From Chloroflexota bacterium (lineage in GTDB: Bacteria > Chloroflexota > Anaerolineae > J102), in the NCBI GenBank assembly GCA_013151415.1, contig JAADII010000097.1, forward strand, positions 1 through 39,532: DNA of 39,532 nt, written 5' to 3'. The notes beneath the pieces were generated by a model, which saw only the letters and a list, made by a program, of their open reading frames with translations, searched no databases and was not told where the DNA came from. Positions 22,045 to 27,511 of this stretch are shown here, piece after piece (the first letter of the stretch is position 1; every line of letters starts with the position of its first letter). The translations under genes and the position numbers were made by a program.

Positions 22045-23864
22045 CGTTTCGCCCACTTCACTTCTGCGCCTGCGGGCGGCTGGAAGCCTGGACCGAAGCG
22101 ATATTTGGCTTGCCAGGGTCGGTAGCGGCTTTTGAGCACGTCGTTCACCAACACTGTGCCGTCGGCGGCGATGACGCGTCGCTTGGCCACTGCATTCAGG
22201 CCTTCCACGGCCCAATCAAATTGCACCACTTTGCCTGCGGGCAATTCGGGGTCTTCAATGTAAAGCGGCGGAGGCGGCGCGACGCGATTGCTATATACAG
22301 GCGCTTCGGTTTCCACCGTCCAATCAGGCTTGGTGCCGTAAAACTGGAAGGTGAGAATCCCTTTTTTCTTGTCCACAATGGGTTTGATGAGCAGGTAATT
22401 CTCGGTTGTGTTGCGGAATTTGAAATCAACGGTTGGCGTGAAGATGGTGGCGTCGAGACCCGGCTTGCCATACCAGCTTACGACATAGCCATGCGCCCAG
22501 CGCTCCACCAAGGGAAAACCGCCAAACCAGGCCGCCCGAAATACGGTCGTGCTTACCTGACAAACGCCCCCGCCTACACCCACGGCCGTGGTGTTGCCCG
22601 AAATGATCAGCGAGTCCTCGAAACCGTTGGCCGCGGTGATATCGCCCACGTATTTGTTGAAAGAGAACACTTCGCCCGGCGGGATGACGACGCCCACAAA
22701 TTTAGACGCCGCAACCTCGATGTTCTTGACGCGCGCCGCGCTGGATCCCTTGAATTTGGTGGTCCCTTCTGAAATAAGCTCTTTGATGCCCAAGGCTTGA
22801 GGATTGTTGGAAGGCACGGCCGGCTGGATGACCTTCACTGGCAAGGTGATGCGATGTTCGCCGTTGCGGATGGCTTCGGCGATTGCCGCAATGGTTGCGT
22901 CCACGTCCAGCGCATAACCCTCGACGCCGGGTGAAAGCTCGATGAGCGTATTCGTGTTAGGGTCGAAATCGAAACGCGCGTCCAAAGGCGGGCGGGCCAC
23001 CTGTTCCGCCCATCCTTCCACAATGGGGCGGAGCGCGTCTTCGCGAATCTCGAATCGAACGCCGGCCGCCGCGCTGGGATCCTCTTGCGTCTCCAACAAA
23101 CTGTAAAGCGTGGCCGGATCCAATGCAAATTGATAATCCCCGCTGGGATCGGCCAACACAATGGGTTGCTCCAACAGGGCCTGAATAGAGGCCAACTTGG
23201 TTTCGAGATCGGTTTCGCTGACCGGCAATTCGCGCACCACCACATCGACCACCCCGCCCCGACCGCTTTCCAAGCGCTCCATCACCGCGATCTTGGTCGC
23301 TTCCACGTCCACCACTTGACCGGGTCTCGATTCCGTCATCACCACTTGAAGATCGCTTAGCGCCAATCGCGGTAAGATGACGGGCCGGTTCAGGCTTGCG
23401 GTGCGCGTTTCAATGACTTGAGTGACCGCGCCCGGCTGTACGCGTAGCAAAGGCGTGATGCGTTCGCCGCGACGGAAGGTTTCCCACTGCGTGGCCAAAT
23501 TTTGCCATGGATCGCCTGTGCGCCCCACCGCGAACGCCTGCGCCACCAGTTGCTCCACATCCACTTCCACGCCTAATTCTTCACCGGTCAAAGGCCACAC
23601 CTGATCGCCATGGCGCAAGGCCAATGGCGGCAGATCGTACTCGGCCGCGGCTTCCTCCAATGCAATCAACGCCTCCTCTTGCGTCATGCCGCTCAAATCC
23701 ACGCCCAACGCTTGCACGCCGGGATAGATGCGATCGACGTAGTTCAGTTCGAATTGCGCCACCGCCAGAATGGCCAATAAGACCGGGGCCAATAGCCATA
23801 TGAAAACCAATGGCCATGCGCTGGGACGGGAGCGGGGTTGGGGGAGAGTGAGTGCTTGCGCCAT
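22041..23864 (-). CDS. VanW family exported protein with peptidoglycan-binding-like repeats
   Basis: 607 residues from ATG 23864. An N-terminal membrane helix (WPLVFIWLLAPVLLAILAVAQF, ~17-40) exports it or anchors it. Two putative PG_binding_4-type domains follow (~55-370; GVDLSGMTQEEALIALEE and related SETDLETKLASIQALLEQ). The VanW domain (~390-525) carries IPPGEVFSFNKYVGDITAANGFEDS, GGGVCQVSTTVFRAAWFGGFPLVERWAHGY, SWYGKPGLDATIF and VDFKFRNTTENYLLI. This architecture (cf. YoaR) is common in Gram-positive-like bacteria; VanW proteins are linked to the cell wall but their reaction is not established. A C-terminal ~80 residue portion resembles a G5-like beta domain. No ribosome binding site is evident; the promoter lies ~50 bases upstream. 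Confidence 0.93.
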   Translation of the reverse strand: MAQALTLPQPRSRPSAWPLVFIWLLAPVLLAILAVAQFELNYVDRIYPGVQALGVDLSGMTQEEALIALEEAAAEYDLPPLALRHGDQVWPLTGEELGVEVDVEQLVAQAFAVGRTGDPWQNLATQWETFRRGERITPLLRVQPGAVTQVIETRTASLNRPVILPRLALSDLQVVMTESRPGQVVDVEATKIAVMERLESGRGGVVDVVVRELPVSETDLETKLASIQALLEQPIVLADPSGDYQFALDPATLYSLLETQEDPSAAAGVRFEIREDALRPIVEGWAEQVARPPLDARFDFDPNTNTLIELSPGVEGYALDVDATIAAIAEAIRNGEHRITLPVKVIQPAVPSNNPQALGIKELISEGTTKFKGSSAARVKNIEVAASKFVGVVIPPGEVFSFNKYVGDITAANGFEDSLIISGNTTAVGVGGGVCQVSTTVFRAAWFGGFPLVERWAHGYVVSWYGKPGLDATIFTPTVDFKFRNTTENYLLIKPIVDKKKGILTFQFYGTKPDWTVETEAPVYSNRVAPPPPLYIEDPELPAGKVVQFDWAVEGLNAVAKRRVIAADGTVLVNDVLKSRYRPWQAKYRFGPGFQPPAGAEVKWAKR

Positions 23865-23921
23865 AAGGATTTTGTTTTATATTGCATATTGAGTGAGGCG
23901 CTGAAAGAAAAGTCTGCTATC

Positions 23922-23950
23922 AGTGTAGCATAAACGCGCTTGTTTGCCAA
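23922..23950 (-). promoter_or_regulatory. Candidate vanW promoter
   Basis: On the - strand TTGGCA (23950-23945), a 17-base gap and TACACT (23927-23922), giving a start about 50 bases before the VanW-family gene. Good spacing and 4-5 of 6 matches in each hexamer. Confidence 0.55.
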
Positions 23951-24025
23951 GGAGGTTAGATTACATAAAAATGAGAACTGGATAAATGAGGTGGGAGGAT
24001 TGAGGAAGAAAATGTAGGCGTTAGT

Positions 24026-24045
24026 ACCGATTTTGTATCGGTTTT
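24026..24045 (+). terminator. Short hairpin with T tract
   Basis: ACCGAT, loop TTTGT, ATCGGT followed by TTT on +. It is weak by itself, but lies 38 bases before a strong + strand terminator in a region with no + strand gene. Confidence 0.25.
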
Positions 24046-24082
24046 GTGGCATAGTAGGGTGGAATCTTCCTCCTCCTTTGCA

Positions 24083-24126
24083 CAAGATTGGCCAGGCCTG
24101 TTGGGCGCCTGGCCAATCTTGTTTTT
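24083..24126 (+). terminator. Strong intrinsic terminator facing +
   Basis: CAAGATTGGCCAGGC (24083-24097) and GCCTGGCCAATCTTG (24107-24121) form a perfect 15-bp stem with a 9-base loop, followed by TTTTT. Only the + orientation has a T tract; in the - orientation the hairpin lies 5 bases after the methyltransferase stop but is followed by GTGCAAAGG. Flanking genes are both on -, so its + strand client is unknown. Confidence 0.75.
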
Positions 24127-24879
24127 CTATGCTTTCTCGGCCACGAGGAAATGCGAGATGCCGAACCCGCGCAGGGGGGTTTGCTCGAAGAGGCGGGTCA
24201 GGCTGCGCACCATGCGCCCTAGCCGCGGCGCGCGCTGAATGATGTTGTCGTAGCCCGGGTAGATCTGCGTGTGGTGGAGGATGCGCAAGGGCAAGGGGGC
24301 CAGCAACGCGTGCAGGTCGCGACGCGTGTAGGCCCGCACATGGGGCGCAAGTTGGTTGCGCCAGCGGTCGGGCAGGTAATTGATGAGAGGGGTGTTGCCA
24401 AAGTGATATTCGCCCCGCCAATAATGGCCGTGCGTCTCGAATGGGTAAAGACGATTGGGCGTGAACAGCACAAGCCGGCCGCCCGGACGCAACACGCGCG
24501 CGATCTCGGCCAGGGTTTGGGCGTCGTCGGCCACATGCTCCAGCACCTCGTGCGATAGGACCGTATCGAAGCTCTCGCTCGCGAAAGGAAGCGCTTCGCA
24601 AGCCGCGACCAGACAGGGGCTGACATGCGCTTTCGCCGCGGCCATGCTGGGGAAATCGATGTCAATCGAGACCACGCGCGCGCCGGCCCGGGCCAGGTGG
24701 CGGCTATACATGCCCACGCCCGCGCCATCCACCAGCACATCCGCGGCCTCGACGCGCGCCCAGGCGCGTATCAGCTCGAACCGCCGTTGCTGACCCTCGC
24801 GCCATACATAGGATGGATGCCCCAGCGCGGCGGCTTTGTCGTCCGAACGGCGAGAAAGAGAGGGGTTGGAAGAAGACAT
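24127..24879 (-). CDS. Class I SAM-dependent methyltransferase
   Basis: 250 residues from ATG 24879. Motif I is the somewhat altered [16 protein letters not shown], then [15 protein letters not shown] (motif II acidic end), [23 protein letters not shown] and [17 protein letters not shown], typical of the Methyltransf_11 group. The C-terminal third ([37 protein letters not shown]) resembles methyltransferases acting on sugars, lipids or quinone-like small molecules, but the substrate is not evident. It is followed by a strong hairpin, and lies 60 bases downstream of the flavoprotein gene on the same strand. Confidence 0.85.
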   Translation of the reverse strand: MSSSNPSLSRRSDDKAAALGHPSYVWREGQQRRFELIRAWARVEAADVLVDGAGVGMYSRHLARAGARVVSIDIDFPSMAAAKAHVSPCLVAACEALPFASESFDTVLSHEVLEHVADDAQTLAEIARVLRPGGRLVLFTPNRLYPFETHGHYWRGEYHFGNTPLINYLPDRWRNQLAPHVRAYTRRDLHALLAPLPLRILHHTQIYPGYDNIIQRAPRLGRMVRSLTRLFEQTPLRGFGISHFLVAEKA

Positions 24880-24939
24880 TTGCAAGGATGCAGGATTGTG
24901 TGCGAGTGGAAGGCGATGGGGAAGATCCGTGTGAGCGGC

Positions 24940-25392
24940 TCATCGTCCATGATGCAGATGAAATTCTTCTTTGAAGCCAAAGCCGCGCGTGTTGTCGATG
25001 AAGCGAATCCAGGAGAGGACGATCCGATAATAGCGCGCCCGCATAAGCGGCCCGGCCAGGGTTTCGGCGCGGCCGATGAAGGGGAAGCGCGCCATATATA
25101 CGGCGCGGGCGGTTTGGGTCTCTTCGCCCGCGCGACAGGGCCGCGCGAAACCGTGCAACTGAAGGCCGCGAATGGTGCGCCAGTCCTGATTGTTCTCCTC
25201 GATGGCGGCCGCGACGACCGCGCCTTGGCCGATGTGTTGGGCATGGGCTGTGTTTGGGTCGGAGAGGAAATAGAGCGTGAGGGATTCGTCGGCCGCGTAA
25301 AAAAGCGCGCAGGCATGTGGCCGACCATCGGCCGCGACCGTGGCCAGGGTGAGGGTGTTGTGGGCTTGCAAGAACGCGTGAATATGCTCCAT
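24940..25392 (-). CDS. PPOX-like split-barrel flavoprotein
   Basis: 150 residues from ATG 25392. The start (MEHIHAFLQAHNTLTLATVAADGRPHACALFYA) followed by LTLYFLSDPNTAHAQHI and the QDWRTIRGLQLHGFARP strand matches the pyridoxamine-5'-phosphate-oxidase-like split beta barrel that binds FMN or F420. Members like YhbP are small stand-alone flavin- or haem-binding proteins of uncertain reaction. No signal peptide. It is 75 bases downstream of ubiX, which makes prenylated FMN, so a flavin link is tempting but unproven. A period-6 repeat lies just upstream of its start. Confidence 0.82.
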   Translation of the reverse strand: MEHIHAFLQAHNTLTLATVAADGRPHACALFYAADESLTLYFLSDPNTAHAQHIGQGAVVAAAIEENNQDWRTIRGLQLHGFARPCRAGEETQTARAVYMARFPFIGRAETLAGPLMRARYYRIVLSWIRFIDNTRGFGFKEEFHLHHGR

Positions 25393-25422
25393 ATTTGGCC
25401 AAACCCGGGTTGGTTTCTCCGG

Positions 25423-25457
25423 CTCAACCTCAACCTCAACCTTAACCTCAACCCGCC
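25423..25457. repeat. Period-6 telomere-like array
   Basis: CTCAAC, CTCAAC, CTCAAC, CTTAAC, CTCAAC, CC on +. It fills most of the gap between ubiX and the flavoprotein gene and would be the leader of the latter (as GTTGAG units on -). Confidence 0.85.
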
Positions 25458-25467
25458 GACCTCGGAC

Positions 25468-26055
25468 TTATTTTCGGGCCGCGCGGCGGCCAAGTCCAAG
25501 CCATTCGCGGTAGAGGTCGTTGGGAATGCCCAATCGCGCCAGAATGCGGCCCACGGTGTTGTCCACCAGCTCGTCGATGCTCTTGGGCAGGGCGTAGAAC
25601 GCGGGGACGGGCGGAAAAATGGTGCATCCGATTTCCGCGGCCTGGGTCATCAAGCGCAAATGGCCCAGATGCAGCGGCGTCTCGCGCACCACCAGCAGAA
25701 CAGGCCGTCCCTCTTTCAGTTGCACATCCGCGGCGCGGGTGATCAGGTCGGTGGCGTAGCTGTGGGCGATGCCGCTCAGGGTTTTGATAGAGCAGGGGAC
25801 GACCACCATGCCCAAGGTTTGAAAGGAGCCTGAGGCGATGGCCGCGCCGATGTCGGCCGGCCGGTGGACCACCTCGGCCAGGGCCTCGACCTCGCGCGGG
25901 GTGAAGTTGGTCTCTTGGGCCATGGTGACGCCGGCCGCGGCCGACATCACCAGATGCGTTTCGATTTCATTGCTCTGGCTCAGGGCTTGCAGCAGCCGGA
26001 TGCCGTAAATCTGGCCGGACGCGCCCGTGAGCGCGACGATCAATCGTTGGGGCAT
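25468..26055 (-). CDS. ubiX: Flavin prenyltransferase UbiX
   Basis: 195 residues from ATG 26055. UbiX joins dimethylallyl phosphate to FMN, making the prenyl-FMN cofactor of UbiD decarboxylases. Blocks: RLIVALTGASGQIYGIRLL, LVMSAAAGVTM, GAAIASGSFQTLGMVVVPCSIKTLSGIAHSYATDLITRAADV, RPVLLVVRETPLHLGHLRLM and PPVPAFYALPKSIDELVDNTVGRILARLGI are all strongly conserved. UbiD is not in the window. ubiE/menG lies 335 bases away on the same strand beyond the small + gene, suggesting a quinone-biosynthesis neighbourhood. Confidence 0.95.
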   Translation of the reverse strand: MPQRLIVALTGASGQIYGIRLLQALSQSNEIETHLVMSAAAGVTMAQETNFTPREVEALAEVVHRPADIGAAIASGSFQTLGMVVVPCSIKTLSGIAHSYATDLITRAADVQLKEGRPVLLVVRETPLHLGHLRLMTQAAEIGCTIFPPVPAFYALPKSIDELVDNTVGRILARLGIPNDLYREWLGLGRRAARK

Positions 26056-26126
26056 AAGCGGGTCATGGAGATGGACAATGAGATGACGGTCATAGGGGAT
26101 ACTTTGTCTTCGCGATGTCAGTCCAA

Positions 26127-26156
26127 TTGCGAATTCAACGGAATTTATGCTATGAT
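26127..26156 (+). promoter_or_regulatory. Promoter of DUF2281-like gene
   Basis: TTGCGA (26127-26132), an 18-base gap and TATGAT (26151-26156). The predicted start of transcription (~26163) is only ~3 bases before ATG 26166, so the mRNA would be leaderless or nearly so; no ribosome binding site is present. Confidence 0.55.
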
Positions 26157-26165
26157 TTCATTGTT

Positions 26166-26456
26166 ATGAACAGTGCGTTGCTTCGTCAGCAGTTACATCG
26201 ACAGGTGGATCGATTGCCGGAAGACGTGCTTCGAGAAGTGTACGACTTTACGGCATTCCTGTTGGCGCGCCGTCAGTACGATATCGTTGTTGGGGATTGG
26301 GATGAGGCTTTATGGCAAGAGTTCGCGTTGGAGCAGTTTTTTCGCGACGATGAAGAAGACGATATCGAATATACCCTTGAGGATGCTGCTCTACACAGTG
26401 CCTATATGCAGTGCGACGGTGCCGAGCATGAGCGTGCGGTGGGTGACATCGCGTAG
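26166..26456 (+). CDS. Orphan DUF2281/VapB-like antitoxin homologue
   Basis: 96 residues from ATG 26166. The N-terminal half, LLRQQLHRQVDRLPEDVLREVYDFTAFLLARRQ, is the hallmark of DUF2281-type antitoxins (LPEDLLREVLDFxxFL); the middle ends with the acidic DIEYTLEDA common in these proteins. Such proteins normally precede a PIN or RelE toxin gene on the same strand; here the last 66 bases overlap the 3' end of ubiE on the opposite strand, and no toxin follows. The end (after EDAAL) may be read-through into ubiE-antisense sequence. A solitary or decayed antitoxin is the likely reading. Confidence 0.65.
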   Translation: MNSALLRQQLHRQVDRLPEDVLREVYDFTAFLLARRQYDIVVGDWDEALWQEFALEQFFRDDEEDDIEYTLEDAALHSAYMQCDGAEHERAVGDIA

Positions 26457-27098
26457 GCCGACCGAAGTCATGATGCGGGCCAGCTCGGGCGGGCGGGGAA
26501 AGGCCAGGGTGGAGGCCGGAAGGTAGGAATAGGCGTCGGGGTTGCTGCTGAGCCAGGCGCTGATGCGCGGAACCAGGCGATGAAAGTAGAAATGGAAAAT
26601 CTCGCGCCATATGGGCGTGGCCGGACGCGTGATCTCCAGGCAAACCACGCGGCCGCCGGGCCGCACCACGCGACGTTGCTCCGCGAAGGCCGCGCTCACA
26701 TCGCTGACATTGCGCATGAGAAAGCCCGAACAGGCCGCGTCGAAGCTGTCGGCGGGAAAGGGCAGCTTGAGCGCGTCCGCCTCCACAAAAGGCAAGTCCT
26801 CGGCTCCGGCCTTGGCCCGGCCCACCAACATCATCTCATGGGTGAAATCGCTGGCCACCACGCGCACATCGGGCCGACGCTTGCGGGCTTCTAAGGCGAT
26901 GTCGCCCGTGCCTGCGCCCACGTCAAGCAACGCGCCCCCGCGCGGCAGTTGGCACGCCTCCACCACCAATCGCCGCCAGGTTTGGTCCTGACCCAGTGTT
27001 ATCAGGCGGTTCATGCGGTCATAACGCCGGGCGGTGGCCGCAAACATGGAACGCACGAATTCGGGTTTTTCTTCGGGAGAAGGAAGTGAGGCGGACAT
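26391..27098 (-). CDS. ubiE: Demethylmenaquinone/ubiquinone methyltransferase
   Basis: 235 residues from ATG 27098. It C-methylates the quinone ring in the last step of menaquinone (MenG) or a late step of ubiquinone synthesis. Diagnostic blocks: VRSMFAATARRYDRMNRLITLGQDQTWRR, LLDVGAGTGDIALEA, VVASDFTHEMMLVGRAKA, DALKLPFPADSFDAACSGFLMRNVSD, VRPGGRVVCLEITRP and the YSYLPASTLAFPRPPELARIM region. TTGCCT-18-TACAAT (27134-27105) ends 6 bases before the ATG, so transcription may begin at the start codon (leaderless). The convergent small + gene overlaps its 3' end. Confidence 0.93.
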   Translation of the reverse strand: MSASLPSPEEKPEFVRSMFAATARRYDRMNRLITLGQDQTWRRLVVEACQLPRGGALLDVGAGTGDIALEARKRRPDVRVVASDFTHEMMLVGRAKAGAEDLPFVEADALKLPFPADSFDAACSGFLMRNVSDVSAAFAEQRRVVRPGGRVVCLEITRPATPIWREIFHFYFHRLVPRISAWLSSNPDAYSYLPASTLAFPRPPELARIMTSVGLRDVTHRTLMLGTVALHIGTV

Positions 27099-27104
27099 GA
27101 GCGC

Positions 27105-27134
27105 ATTGTAACAGTCACACGGCGACGCAGGCAA
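27105..27134 (-). promoter_or_regulatory. Candidate leaderless promoter of ubiE
   Basis: On the - strand TTGCCT (27134-27129), 18 bases, TACAAT (27110-27105). The ATG is 7 bases after the -10, the expected transcription start. No ribosome binding site precedes the ATG. Confidence 0.4.
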
Positions 27135-27164
27135 GGTTTTCGTTTGAAGATGATTTGCATAAGT

Positions 27165-27192
27165 TTGCATTCGCGAAGTATTGTAGTATACT
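27165..27192 (+). promoter_or_regulatory. Candidate distal promoter of multi-PAS kinase
   Basis: TTGCAT (27165-27170), a 16-base gap, TATACT (27187-27192) on +. It would give a ~310-base leader carrying the tandem and inverted repeats described below. A second -10-like TATATT at 27358-27363 without a good -35 could be an activator-dependent promoter. Confidence 0.4.
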
Positions 27193-27230
27193 TAAACACC
27201 TTCATTTTTTGGACATTTGCGCGATCTATA

Positions 27231-27329
27231 GCATCTTCTTAATGGCCTGTTAATGGCCTGGATGCGGTTTGAGAAGGCTGGCTTTTGTTCAAAAGTCGCT
27301 CTTCTGTTCTCGGAATGTTAAGAAGATGC
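27231..27329. promoter_or_regulatory. Kinase control region: 12-bp inverted repeat, 11-bp tandem repeat, palindrome
   Basis: GCATCTTCTTAA (27231-27242) is exactly complementary to TTAAGAAGATGC (27318-27329). Within it TTAATGGCCTG is repeated perfectly and without a gap (27239-27249, 27250-27260), an 11-bp direct repeat as bound by PhoB/OmpR-type regulators. CTTTTG-TT-CAAAAG (27282-27295) is a further palindrome. The rest of the 413-base gap holds two candidate -10 elements and a hairpin at the kinase ribosome binding site. Confidence 0.55.
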
Positions 27330-27492
27330 GCTCTACTGCTTGTGGTTGTACATTTTGTATATTGTTTTTGGATCACTGATGTGTTGAGCGCGGCTTACGG
27401 GCCTCGCGGCCAGACTCATACGGCTCGCGCACCCGGTCTGCGATTGAGAATGCATTGATATCCGAGTTCTTAGCCATCGGTCGCCAATGGTA

Positions 27493-27509
27493 GCGAGGGA
27501 GGCCCTCGC
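27493..27509 (+). promoter_or_regulatory. Hairpin covering the kinase ribosome binding site
   Basis: GCGAGGG, AGG, CCCTCGC: a perfect 7-bp stem with a 3-base loop, ending 2 bases before ATG 27512. The Shine-Dalgarno-like GGGAGG is inside the stem and loop, so translation would require the hairpin to open. Confidence 0.5.
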
Positions 27510-27511
27510 CT

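Noticed and set aside
23744-24601. 285-codon open frame on - crossing the vanW promoter and methyltransferase gene
   Set aside because: It runs out of frame through two better-supported genes and covers a promoter and terminator.
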